NCBI RefSeq assembly: GCF_000516985.1
Contig: NW_006917091.1
Location: forward strand, 52,088-116,087
Length of the DNA: 64,000 bases
Direction of reading: 5' to 3'
Source of the DNA: Pestalotiopsis fici W106-1
Taxonomy: Eukaryota; Ascomycota; Sordariomycetes; Amphisphaeriales; Sporocadaceae
Shown here one piece after another: positions 1 to 9,802 of the stretch. The notes beneath the pieces are model-generated. The model ran no database searches and was not told where the DNA came from. It saw only the letters and a program-made list of their open reading frames with translations. How positions within the stretch are numbered: the stretch's first letter is position 1; each line of letters opens with the position of its first letter. The position numbers were made by a program, and so were the translations under genes.

Positions 1-1049
1 AACAGCGCTGCCCCACAACCTTTTCAGCCATTGTGCATGTCCATGTCGCACTGCTCCGGTTCAATAGGTACATATGGTGTAACTTTCAAGCCTCAATAGT
101 CATACTTATAAGCAAGAGAAATGCCGCAAGTAATCACCGAGGCCTGGATTGGGTATCTCTATTGTTTTTGCTGGATTGATCTCTACTCGGCAGTCCTCGA
201 TAACGTAGACTCTCCAGCACTAGGTACTGACAACTGGCAGGGTTTCTATGGTGTTTGAATTGACTGTGCTGGTGCAGTGTGAACAGTGGTGCAGTGCTAT
301 TAGTAGTGCAATCCAGTGGGTGCAATCTAGTGGGTTGTAGTGCAGTGGGTGCATTTTGGTAGATGTAGTCTACATTTAGTGGGCGTAGTCGGATGGGTTC
401 AGTGTAGTTGGTACAGTACAGTGATGCTTCTTGGCTAGGTCAGCCGAGCCCTGGACAAATTGGGGGGTTGACATCAGTTCCGTGGATCTTGGGGATCTCA
501 TTGAAAAAAATAGTGCTAAAGACGACGCTAGAGCGACAGGCGTTGTCGTGAACGATGTCGCCATTAGCAAAGGGCGGTAACTAAGCCTCAAGTGCGTTGG
601 ATGGCGGTCTCACTAATATTGCCCTGAAGCTCGGAGTGATGCTCGGTTTGATACTAAGCTATTTTCTCGAGTTAGAAGGCCATGGTGATTTCTGTGGACA
701 CTGAAACGGGTGGTTGATTCATTGTACAGGCTAGTCGCGAAAATAGACTTGTATGGACATGGGAATGAGGGATGGGGGAGCCATGAAATAGTGATTGACG
801 CTGAATATGATGCCTAGAGCTGACATAATTTAGGGGGTGCCAACGGCATTGGACGCACCAAGCCGCACATGCAAGTGGCATGCTGGCACCAACACAGAAG
901 CGCAATCCGCGTCAGAGTTGCCCAACTTGGTTTCCTGCTGGGTCAAATAATCTACGAAGTGCATGTCAGCGAATCCCCGCGAGTATATTCGCATGTGACG
1001 ATTCGGCTAGTTGATTCAGGGATAACCTACTGCCTGCAGAATCCTCGAC
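1..1049. other. Gene-free stretch with degenerate GTGGGTGCAGT-type repeat
   Basis: I see no supportable gene here. Positions about 270-430 contain a degenerate, imperfect tandem pattern built on AGTGGGTGCAGTG-like units. The short open frames crossing it are low in complexity and resemble no family I know. A related patch lies at 3415-3560, on the other side of the exonuclease-like gene. Confidence 0.5.
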
Positions 1050-2300
1050 TCAATCCGAGGGAGGTGATGCTGGCCACATATCATAGTCGATCACATCACT
1101 CCAAAGAAGCACTTCATTTTCATCGTCTTGTCCGTACCAATCATCAAAGTCTTGTTCTAGCCCAGGCGTCCGAGACGGCTTCTTGACTGGCCGTTTTCTC
1201 TTCCCCCTTCGGTTCTGTCGTTCTTGAAGAAACGATTTCTTGGCTTTTTCCGCCCATGACTCCAACGAAACAGGGCTCAAGAGGCAGCGAAGTACCAGTT
1301 CTCTGATCGACAATGAATCTTCCATGCTGTCGTGACCTATCGTACCCGCGCCTTGCCGGATCTCCAAACCGAGGATGTCTTTGCAGAGCTGTTGCAACCC
1401 CCATCTCCTACCGACTTTACGGTCTTTGAAAACAGCTGTGGAAGTGATAATTTGCGAGTCTACTACCGTGGCATGTGATACTCCCAGGACATTCAAATCA
1501 AAGTTGAGAGATTGACCGATGAGTATCGTATTCTCGTCAATGTGTTTCCAGAGTTCTTGACGAGCTCCCGCAGATCCAACCAGAGTTTGACCTCGGGCCA
1601 TGGCGATGGCCATGTCGGCCGGAGACAGGCCAGTGATTTTCGTCCGCCAATCAATGATTTGCTGCCAAGGCTTGACGATGGAATTGATGAGAACCTCTCC
1701 CGTGAAGAAATCGAGAGCGCAGAGCTGGACCGCCTCGTCCCGACCATCTATGCAGCCGACCATGGCACAGTCGAGCACGACAGCTTTTCTTTTTGGCGTC
1801 AGGAAACTTGGACTGGGTGATCGAAAGAAGACCGTAGTCGGTGCGTCGAGCTGTTTGGAGCAGTGGAAGGTCATGCCGGAAACATCTGCGAGGAAGTAGC
1901 CATGCTGCACGAGACAGTCTGCCGAATGGCGTTGAGCTTTTAACAAGTTCTCGGCATTTGTCGCGTCTAACAAGGACAGAATTGAATAATCGTTCTCTCT
2001 GTATCGAATGGTAGGTTTGGGTTGTGGTGTCGGAATTGAAGCAGCATTCGTCTGTGATGCACTGGCTGAGGGCATCGGGGCATTTGCGACTGGGGAAGGT
2101 GTCAGGACCGTGGAGGCATGTTTTGCTGCGTTGTGCTGAATCCGAGCGTCTTCGCTGGAAAAGGTTTTTCTGCATTCCTGGCACCGAGGATGCCTCTTAA
2201 GCTTTTTACCTAAGAGATGCTTCGCGAGTGCTGATTTGTCAATGAAATGCTCGTCACATATATGGCACAGTGGGCCAGCAATGTGCTGTTCTGCTGTCAT
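1050..2300 (-). CDS. C2H2 zinc-finger RNase T-like 3'-5' exonuclease (REX/ISG20 type), catalytic Glu replaced
   Basis: Single-exon gene of 416 residues when read from the ATG at 2300; the frame is open further upstream, but the first zinc-finger cysteines lie at residues 12 and 15 of this start. Two C2H2-like fingers occupy about residues 12-61, the second with C-x2-C-x12-H-x4-H spacing. A DEDDh exonuclease domain follows: Exo I VVLDCAMVG (Asp177), Exo II SLNFDLNVL (Asp268), Exo III HDSMED (His323, Asp328). REX1/REX4/ISG20-type enzymes normally read D-x-E at Exo I; here the third position is Ala179 (GCC codon), so a metal ligand is missing. The family trims structured RNA 3' ends. The C-terminal tail is basic, then acidic. 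Either this is a catalytically weakened or dead paralog, or the base is a variant. No intron is needed and the frame is unbroken. Confidence 0.8.
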   Translation of the reverse strand: MTAEQHIAGPLCHICDEHFIDKSALAKHLLGKKLKRHPRCQECRKTFSSEDARIQHNAAKHASTVLTPSPVANAPMPSASASQTNAASIPTPQPKPTIRYRENDYSILSLLDATNAENLLKAQRHSADCLVQHGYFLADVSGMTFHCSKQLDAPTTVFFRSPSPSFLTPKRKAVVLDCAMVGCIDGRDEAVQLCALDFFTGEVLINSIVKPWQQIIDWRTKITGLSPADMAIAMARGQTLVGSAGARQELWKHIDENTILIGQSLNFDLNVLGVSHATVVDSQIITSTAVFKDRKVGRRWGLQQLCKDILGLEIRQGAGTIGHDSMEDSLSIRELVLRCLLSPVSLESWAEKAKKSFLQERQNRRGKRKRPVKKPSRTPGLEQDFDDWYGQDDENEVLLWSDVIDYDMWPASPPSD

Positions 2301-3650
2301 ATTGAATGAAGCTTCGAGAGTAGGTATCCTCGCTGATGAATGCGTCAAAAGAAGAGGTTGAATACATCCAAGTTGGAGCGGGAGGAAACCAGAGCAGGAG
2401 GAGCAGCTCACAAACGAAGAGAATAGAGGCCTACCAGAAATTTGCTTTTATTATTGAGGGTGCTGATTAGGAAACCCAAAATGAGAAGAGATGCATGCAA
2501 CTTGTCCCTGGATAATTGGGTAACAGCAATCGCTTAGATGAGGAACACGGCACATAATATGCGGGAAGTGATTTGTTGGGCCTCTGTGCATAACGGAGTA
2601 TTGGAGTTTAGAAGCATGGCAGACACATCCTGGTGCGCCACAGCGTAACTGTGTACCTGCCTACTAGTGTGGCACCCTTCGGGTAACACGATCGAAAGGG
2701 CTTATTGAGTCTCTGTGTGCACATAATCTTTTCGTAAATGTAGGCCGTCTTTTTCAAAAGTATCCTTATTTTGGAAAATAGTTGTATCATATATGCCCAA
2801 AACTGATTGTCACATGTTATGAATTCTACTCTATCCCGTGTTCCTTGATCGTTCGACAGGTTATTCGCAGCTGATGTTCAAGCATTATGAGGTCAACCAC
2901 GTCTTCGCATTCGCAGAATAAGTTACCGCATGTATTAGGTATACCTCTCACAATAGCTTAGAAAGATCAGGGACTCGGGGCTAGTGCAGCGACAAGTCGA
3001 CACTGCGAGTTATTGTGCTTGTTACTATACTGCCGGGACGAAGCTGGCCTCTGCTTGGATCCCGACGGAGACACGCTCACTGTGCCAGGAGTTCCAATTG
3101 TAGCGTAACACTCATCGAATCAACCAGCCATCACGTTATCCATCTGCACGCTCTGAGAAGGTCGTGATTGGGTAGCCGTATACACAAGCTCATGTTCTCG
3201 TATTTTCAAGAATGAACTATATTGGCCTCATAAGATACTCACTGTGCACAGGCGGGTGGAATGAGTTCAAGAACAAATTAGTGTGGTATCATGGACATTG
3301 AAAAGATACACTGTATCTACGGCTGTCACGTTGTTCTTTTCGCCCGTCACTGTTGCGGTACTAGATTTGCGCCCGCAACGTCCAACCACAAAAACAGAGT
3401 AACGTCTCAATTGCATACAGTGGGTGTAGTATAGTGGGTGCAGTGTAGCCCGTGCAGTAGCCCGTGCAGTGCAGTGGATGTAGTCTAATGAGTGTGATGC
3501 GACGAGTGCAGTGCAATAGGTGCAGTACGTATTTGCGGCTGCAGTGGTTGTTGTCTGCCCCATCCATAGGTGGTAGTGGGGCGCACGTACTTTAGTTTAC
3601 TCTTATTATTCATTTTGCAATAAACGTCGCTACGGAGCTCTGTATAGGCC
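2301..3650. other. Spacer with no recognisable gene
   Basis: It separates the 5' end of the exonuclease-like gene from the 3' end of the first transporter. It contains the degenerate repeat patch described separately (3415-3560). The other short open frames show no family features. Confidence 0.5.
3415..3560. repeat. Degenerate GTGGGTGCAGT-type tandem repeat (second copy)
   Basis: The sequence reads as successive imperfect units such as AGTGGGTGTAGT, AGTGGGTGCAGTGTAG and CCGTGCAGTAGCCCGTGCAGT. The same vocabulary occurs at about 270-430, so the two patches may be diverged copies of one dispersed repeat flanking the exonuclease-like gene. Confidence 0.55.
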
Positions 3651-4795
3651 CTATGATCTGGCGTCCCTTGCCTCATTCTCCCGGCGCACGTAGTATAGAT
3701 GATGAGTGATTCCAGCGGCAGCTAGCACACAACCGACGGACTGTAAGAACCCAAATGAATCATTCCATAGAAAGACAGAGATGCCAATCATGATCAAGTC
3801 CGTCAAAATCCCACAAATACTTAGTGTTAGAGACGAGGTCTCCTTAACCTAGGACGGGTTAGTGATGTTCTATTGATATCAATAAACCCATACCACTGAA
3901 AAACCTGCGAGGTCAAAGACAAAGCACAGGGCGGAGTTGGCTAGAAGAAAATGCCAGTTTGCCCAAATCTCATCAGGCGTCGGAGAAGTCATCATAAACG
4001 TAGACACGATGCTAACCATACATGCCACAGGCGCGAACTGATACTGAAGAGCAATTGGTTCCATGCTCGACTGGGGCGACTCCAGGGCTCTCTGGGCAAG
4101 AACCAACCGAACAGCATCAGTAGACGTTGACATGACTTGCATGGCGATGCCCATAAAAGCTGGTTGACCCCATCCAGAGGAGGCCAAGATGATGCCTCCT
4201 GATATTATGACGATATCCAAGCATTTGACCCATGTAACGCTAGCCAGACCTGCTGCGAATAGCAGGATACACACCAGCACTGGGGTCAGTGCTTTGAGCA
4301 CATGGATTGCTGCAATGTTCAGCTGAATATAAGCAGTGTTTGCGAGCGTTAGACTGCATGTTGTGAAGACCGCTAAGGGGAAAACTTGCGCAAAGGTTTT
4401 TTTCCAATCCAATGCGGTGACCTCACGAGGGGCCAAAACCTTGGTTGAAAATGCTACTGCTTGTGTGCATAAGGTATTGAACAGGAGATGGCAGGTGACT
4501 ACAAATGCTGCTATTGATGGATTGACAACTTCAGCCATAGATCTTAGGCTGGCAGAAGAAGCGGGAGCACTGACGATATTCTGTTGATGAGCATAATGGC
4601 GAGAGTATTCGGCTTTCAAACTTACTGAAATCACGGTCAACAAATATCCACCTCTTGATGAAAACGACTGCCATACACAGAATCAACCATAAACTGTGAC
4701 AAGTTTAGCTTCAGTAGTTGTCTACGAATTGCGACGATCACAGACCAAATGTATGAAACTGCAGCGCTGGGTCTGCTGGAACGGTGACCTGACAT
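3651..4795 (-). CDS. Triose-phosphate-translocator / nucleotide-sugar-type DMT transporter, copy 1
   Basis: Spliced model of 312 residues in five exons: 4795-4746, 4693-4626, 4580-4575 (6 bases), 4510-3894, 3848-3651. All junctions are GT...AG and all phases agree. The protein is hydrophobic throughout; TPT-family landmarks are the FIKRW segment in exon 2, FKYPAFVVTCHLLF across exons 2-4, HVLKALTPV, and VKETSSLTLS in the last exon. Proteins of this family exchange phosphorylated sugars or nucleotide sugars across Golgi, ER or other organelle membranes; the substrate cannot be read from sequence. At 312 residues it is near the usual family length with a short N-terminus. The first donor (GTCTGT) is non-consensus, making exon 1 the least certain part; the exon-1 intron has a GCTAAAC branch site. 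A paralog with the same exon 2 length, microexon and final splice position lies immediately upstream. Confidence 0.82.
4575..4580 (-). other. 6-base microexon of transporter copy 1
   Basis: The exon AATATC supplies bases 2-3 of Lys, a whole Tyr codon and base 1 of Pro, giving F-K-Y-P across the junctions. It is flanked by a CAACAG acceptor and a GTCAGT donor. Without it the strongly conserved F-[KR]-Y-P motif and the reading frame are lost. Confidence 0.78.
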
Positions 4796-5633
4796 TTCCA
4801 GAAGATTTGCAGACTCGAGCTTGTGCGACTTTATGAGTGCCAATCAGGAAGAAATAGGGAGTATGAGCGTGCTATCGCAACATGGAGCTATTGGAAAGGG
4901 AGACGTTCCGCAGTGTTTGTAGTATTGACAGATTTCCAAGTTAGATCCTCTTCTCGTATTGTCGAAATTCAGTAGCTCTTTCTATAGGGGACAGCGTCGA
5001 GGATTGCTCGTGGCGAATCGCAGAAATCTGTGGGCTCAAGAGACGGATAAAGTGCCATCCTTTTGGAAATCGCCAATGTCAAGACCTTGAGCTGAGTAGC
5101 CCCTGTCCACCTGCGGGCCATTTGGCTCGTCTATGGCCCCACCGTGGTAATGGTAAGCATCGCTGTTACGTATCAGACCACATTGCCGAATTAAGTAGAA
5201 GGCCGCAGTTGTCCCGCCCCTCACCCTTGTCAAACGAGATGCTGACAAGCCTGCGAGAGGTCTGTCATCATGCATATTTCCGATACATGCAATCGGAGAT
5301 CAGAGCTCACACATCAATGTACGCTTGCATGTAGTCCAGTCTAGCTTATTCGACCAGGAAATAGTTACCAAGGACGGAAATAGCTGCCCAATACAAACCG
5401 GCTTAGTGGCTTACCGAGAATTATCACCGTCAATGGACCTCAGGTACGGATCGCAACAGAGGGCGTCCCTTCGAAAGCTCGAGACCGTAGCACTACTCGT
5501 GTAAAAGTATGAGAAGAGTGTGTGCGTTAATGTAGTTTCAAATACTGTGGAGGATTTTGGCATCCGTAGACATTTGGCCAAGTTGTCCCACGCCATTTGG
5601 GACTCCTGCCAATGAGTCTGATATCTCCTGCCT
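4796..5633. other. Spacer between the two transporter genes
   Basis: About 840 bases without a supportable gene. It must contain the promoter of copy 1 and the 3' end of copy 2. I recognise no motif in it. Confidence 0.5.
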
Positions 5634-6952
5634 TCAACACTTATACATGACTAATCCGATGAGAGCAATGTTATAACCAACAATCTGGACGGGTGCCATG
5701 GGCGTGCGCCATATCAGTACGGCGGTGATAACTAGCAGGATATTTTTGAAGACACCACTTAGGTGGAGGACGAGGCCCGAGGTCTTACCAATCTGTCTCA
5801 AATTAGAATCAAACGCTTGATCTTGAATGTAATAGTACATACCACCATCATGCTCGCCACATTCAGGAAGAATGCAGAAAACATATTCAAGGCCAGCATG
5901 GCTACCCCAGCTCGTCCTACGGCTGACCAATGGAAAGACTCCCATTCCGTCTCCCATGCAACGACGAGATTGATCACAGCAGATATGGGGGCGTAATAAT
6001 AAAGTCCGACGAGTGGATCCATGGTCACGCCTTTTCCTGAAAGCAAATCCTGAATCAAGACGACTCGAATAGACTCGAAGATGAGACCGCCGCAACTGTA
6101 CAGAATACCTATCCAGGAGAAATTGATTTCGCCGGCACTAGCCATGCTGACGCCAAAGACAATGACCAGCAGCTTGAAGAGAGTTGTTCTCGTAGGTGCT
6201 TCTAATCCCCACAACCAAGCCATCATCAGCGTGGTGAAAGGAGCGGCATTCTGATAGTCAGATTAGTAGACTGAAATGAAGTTAGCGTCTCTCCAGGTCA
6301 CTGACCTTTATTATCTGTATAAGAGCTAGGCTCAAATGCAGATAGACGAGGTTACTGCATATCAAACTGCCAGTGTAAAATACAGCTATCGGGACTACTG
6401 CATACATATAACGACTCTTGGTCACTTTGTTCTTGTGTCGATTATCGAGTAAAGTAGTAGTCTTCGCTAGGATTTGAGTGGCTAGAGAGGCAAACGTCAT
6501 GTGCAAAAATGTGAGAATCACCGCTTGTAGCAAGTCAATATTGGAAGATGATGATAATATCTTGGGTTATATACTTACGATAGCCTGAGCCGCGGATCAG
6601 CGTGAGAAACGGGAGCATATTCATATCAGAGAAAAACTCACGGAAACCAGCATTGTCAATTAGCCACTTGTTGAATAGAATGGTCAGAGTTGAAAAGAAC
6701 ATCCAATTGCTTGAAGAGGGATTACTGTTAATGCTTATTCGGGCGTACCTTGCAAGAGGTATCTTACATAATACAGAATAAGGACTTTATGGACAGGCCG
6801 TTGTGTCTTCCGATCTGTGTCCTGATCGAAAAGGGTAGGACAGGTTCGCGCATATTTAGGCTGGGATAAATTTCATAAAGTACAAATGCAAAGACGGCGA
6901 GAGTTGCAAGTGGCGAGCGATGCGCGAGGTGACGTTGGGGGCATGATATCAT
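5634..6952 (-). CDS. Triose-phosphate-translocator / nucleotide-sugar-type DMT transporter, copy 2
   Basis: Spliced model of 347 residues in six exons: 6952-6768, 6709-6642, 6584-6579 (6 bases), 6523-6306, 6250-5843, 5792-5634. Every junction is GT...AG and phases close exactly. Landmarks are WMFFSTLTILFNKW in exon 2, FRYPVILTFLHMTF across the microexon, IQIIKNAAPFTTL at the exon 4/5 junction and VIGKTSGLVLHLSGV at the last junction; this is typical TPT-family architecture. The last intron lies at the same place and phase as in copy 1, while the intron after IQIIK is unique to this copy. The role is inferred as organellar sugar-phosphate or nucleotide-sugar exchange, substrate unknown. The start at 6952 is the first ATG; an internal ATG before REPVLPF is possible. 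A GalT gene lies directly upstream in the same orientation. Confidence 0.87.
6579..6584 (-). other. 6-base microexon of transporter copy 2
   Basis: The exon GCTATC gives bases 2-3 of Arg, Tyr and base 1 of Pro, restoring F-R-Y-P. The flanking introns are 57 bases (GTGAGT...CTCAG) and 55 bases (GTAAGT...ACAAG). The phase and length are identical to the microexon at 4575-4580. Confidence 0.85.
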
Positions 6953-7529
6953 TAATAGTGACGGAACTCAAACAGATATAGTAATCGAAGTGACGAATAC
7001 GCCCGTATCCGGAGATGGTATATTTGACCAATAATGGTTGATCTATCACAACGTCTCAACGTGATATAGCGAAACGCAAATCCATATCGCAGCCCCGCAT
7101 TTCAACTCCTCATCATGGCAGGTACTTTGTGCCAGGTCCAATGACATAAGCAATGTACCTTGTGATGCGCCGGTGTCCGTGAAGGTTACCCTGTCGCACT
7201 TCCAAACAGAATTCTATACTGGTATTGCTGCTTACTCTAATGCACAATGACCTAGTGCAGCTTGGGGCTATATGGCCAGACTCTACCAACAGAAAATCAA
7301 GATTTTGTCATGGTTATGATACGCAATATGACCAGCTTATTCTACTTTATTTCTGTAAGAGATGACCCTCATGACAGGAGAAACAATGCTGAGGTCTTGA
7401 TTTGGCACTCAGAGTGGCAACATATCCGGTCTACAGAATTGAATAATGTTTCGTGGAAGTTATTGCTTAGGGTTTTCTTCTCAAAATACATATTCAACTG
7501 TACTAAACACGCTAATCATGTAGGTCAAA
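6953..7529. other. Spacer, no gene seen
   Basis: It lies between the start of transporter copy 2 and the 3' end of the GalT gene. A short plus-strand frame (7262-7540) has no features of a real protein. Confidence 0.5.
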
Positions 7530-9041
7530 TTAGACTCTGATACATTTGCCCATTATCCTTCGCCACCAAGAACTGCGTTTCTCTTTACGGCCACCTGATT
7601 CTTTGGCGCAGGAGGTAGATTGACTTCCTGCTTCGTCAGGCGACTCTGAGCCCGTAGACTTGACAGAAGGCTCCGAAAGCCGCGCCAAGGAAGCCCTCAG
7701 CTGTGCCGAAGCATCTTCTGGCGTGATCTCACGCGTTGGTTCTCCGTATAGCTCGTAGCCTCCGAAAAACTTCTTAATTGATGGAAATAACAAAGGTGGG
7801 CTGAAATGAACATGAAGATAGCTGCTTTCCAGATCTTCACCCGTCGCATTCAAAGGGGCCTGGTGGATAGCCGATACTGGAGATTACATCAGCGATAATG
7901 GTCTGTGATCAGGTCGAGCCAACGCCCAATTCGCAGAATTCGTACCGTAAGGGAAAGTAATGCCAAGTAAATTGTCATAGATTCTGTTCAGTTGCAGCAT
8001 GGCTTCAGAGAAGAACAACTTCTCCGAGGCTGTCAGATGAGCCAAGCTCGGTACGTGGCGTTTTGGTAATAGGAGGACTTCGTACGGCCAGACGGCCCAC
8101 CAGGGACAGACTGCCAGGAATCCTTCATTTTGCCACACAACTCGCTCTTGTTTGTCCATTTCAAGACTCACATAGGCGCCTAACAAATGTGCGCCGCAAT
8201 TCTCCTCGCGATATTTCTTCATCTGAGCCTGTTCTTTTCTTGGTTCGTCTGGCATGCTTGAAGTGATCCAGATTTGGCCGTGGGGATGGGGATTGGAGGC
8301 GCCCACAATGGATCCATTGTTATCAAATATTTGCATGTATACCAGATCACGTGCGTCTGAGGAGCTCCCGTCGGTGAATGTTGTCTGCGAAGCTCCTGGG
8401 TCCGGTAGATTCTGTTTCAGCGGATTATCAGGCGAAAGGTGGATGGCGTAGAGTTTGGCCCAGGCCTCAATAATGCAATGAACTTCCTCGATGGTCATAT
8501 CGGAGATTTTGTAGTGGTGATTCGACGAATAAGAAAGAACGTAGCATCGGCCGACTACGGGTTCGATGCGCAAAAGCCCCAAAGAGCTTGCTAAGAAAAT
8601 TGTTAGAATTAGCAGTGAATACATACGGAATAAGCGGATGCCAGTTAAATATACCGAAAGAAGTCTCACAACCTCCCTCATTCATAGTTACCGTGCTATA
8701 ATCATTTTCGAAGAGAAAAGTTCCAACGTATTTGGGGTTTCGCTGCCCCGATGCCCTGAGATTACCAGGACACAGGTAGCACAGCAACGACTATCAGCTA
8801 AAATCATCTACAGTATTTCTTACAAAAACTCACCTTTGGATCATAAACCTTCCTTTCATCAATCGCCACCGGTTCCCGCTGACCCCTGGGTTTCATCTCT
8901 TCAGAAATGACCTCTACCCGAAGCTTTTGGGACTTACAGTCTTGGTCGCTTGTTTTTGTGTGGGGAAGCAAGCAACACCCACGAACCTCGCAGTGGGTCA
9001 AATCTCCGGTGCGCGTGACCGCTAAGAGAAATAGCAGACAT
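7530..9041 (-). CDS. gal7: Galactose-1-phosphate uridylyltransferase (GalT)
   Basis: Five exons, 427 residues: 9041-8938, 8885-8834, 8790-8655, 8590-7946, 7876-7530; phases close exactly. GalT swaps UMP between UDP-glucose and galactose-1-phosphate in the Leloir pathway. Landmarks: N-terminal [16 protein letters not shown] and SPHKNKRP; metal-site CYLCPG (Cys56, Cys59); [17 protein letters not shown] (metal-site His at 122 or 123); active site [10 protein letters not shown] with nucleophile His201; and HVHFSPPLL near the C-terminus. The start at 9041 gives the N-terminal family motif directly. A Ser/Gln-rich stretch at about 157-179 and a Ser/basic C-terminal tail ending [12 protein letters not shown] appear longer than in bacterial enzymes. 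Two sugar-phosphate-type transporters follow downstream on the same strand, which could reflect a functional link. I cannot tell whether this is the genome's only GalT. Confidence 0.93.
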
Positions 9042-9802
9042 ATTCCCCATAGCACATTGCAGCATGAATTAGTAAAGTTGGGTGATTCCAAAGGACTATG
9101 TCTTCTATATGCCCTTATAGCGATTATCTGTAGTTACAAAATACTTGGCATTATTACGGATTTTGCGTACATAATCAAAAGGTACTTGGATTTCTTGAAA
9201 AACGAACAACCAGCATATTTAACTTGTAATCTTGCACAGCATTTGCAGTAACCTTGCAGGGGGTCTTGTGTAATCTTGCAGGATGTCTGGTGTAATCTTG
9301 CAGTGTCCCTGGTGTAATCTTGCAGTGTCCCTGGTGTAATCTTGCAGGATGTCTGGTGTAATCTTGCAGTGTCCCTGGTGCAATTGTGCAGGGTGTCTGG
9401 TGTAAGTTTGCAGGGCGTCATTTACAACGCTGCATCGCAAATATACTACAAAGTATTGTATGAAGGACAAAAATCACCAAGATCAAAGTTTTATTAATTG
9501 GATATGCTTTTAAGAACCAGTCTGAATTGCCCGGACGGCGATTATTATGTCAAGTCATACAGGGGAAGGCCTTGGGGAATAATTAAGCCGAGCTTTTGAA
9601 AATGGTATCTGGTAAAAGACTGGTTTCTCACCCCGACTTGCGTATTTCCCGAGCTTTTGACTGGTACGGCTGGTAGACCTAGGCTCGGCGACGAACGCAC
9701 ATCTAGATTACCATGCAAAATCGTAATTACTCGAACGTGTAGCTGTAGGGAGAATATCCTAACTAAAGAACAGAAGAGGAGCATTACAATAACAATGCTT
9801 TC
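9042..9802. other. GalT 5' flank / ABCC 3' flank
   Basis: It holds the 22-bp minisatellite at 9227-9424 and otherwise nothing recognisable. Two overlapping minus-strand frames stay open across the repeat only because the unit lacks stops; I do not regard them as genes. Confidence 0.6.
9227..9424. repeat. 22-bp minisatellite, nine units
   Basis: Units begin at 9227, 9249, 9271, 9293, 9315, 9337, 9359, 9381 and 9403, an exact 22-base period. The core is TAATCTTGCAG followed by an 11-base arm of two types (GATGTCTGGTG or TGTCCCTGGTG). The outer units are more diverged than the central ones, as in a locally expanding array. It lies 186-383 bases upstream of the GalT ATG. Confidence 0.92.

Noticed and set aside
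9227..9424. Possible CRISPR array
   Set aside because: The units are contiguous with no unique spacers, and the genome is fungal.
9134..9470. Two minus-strand frames with repeated LHQTSCKITP-type peptides
   Set aside because: They are translations of the 22-bp minisatellite; the unit has no stop in two frames and there is no other coding feature.
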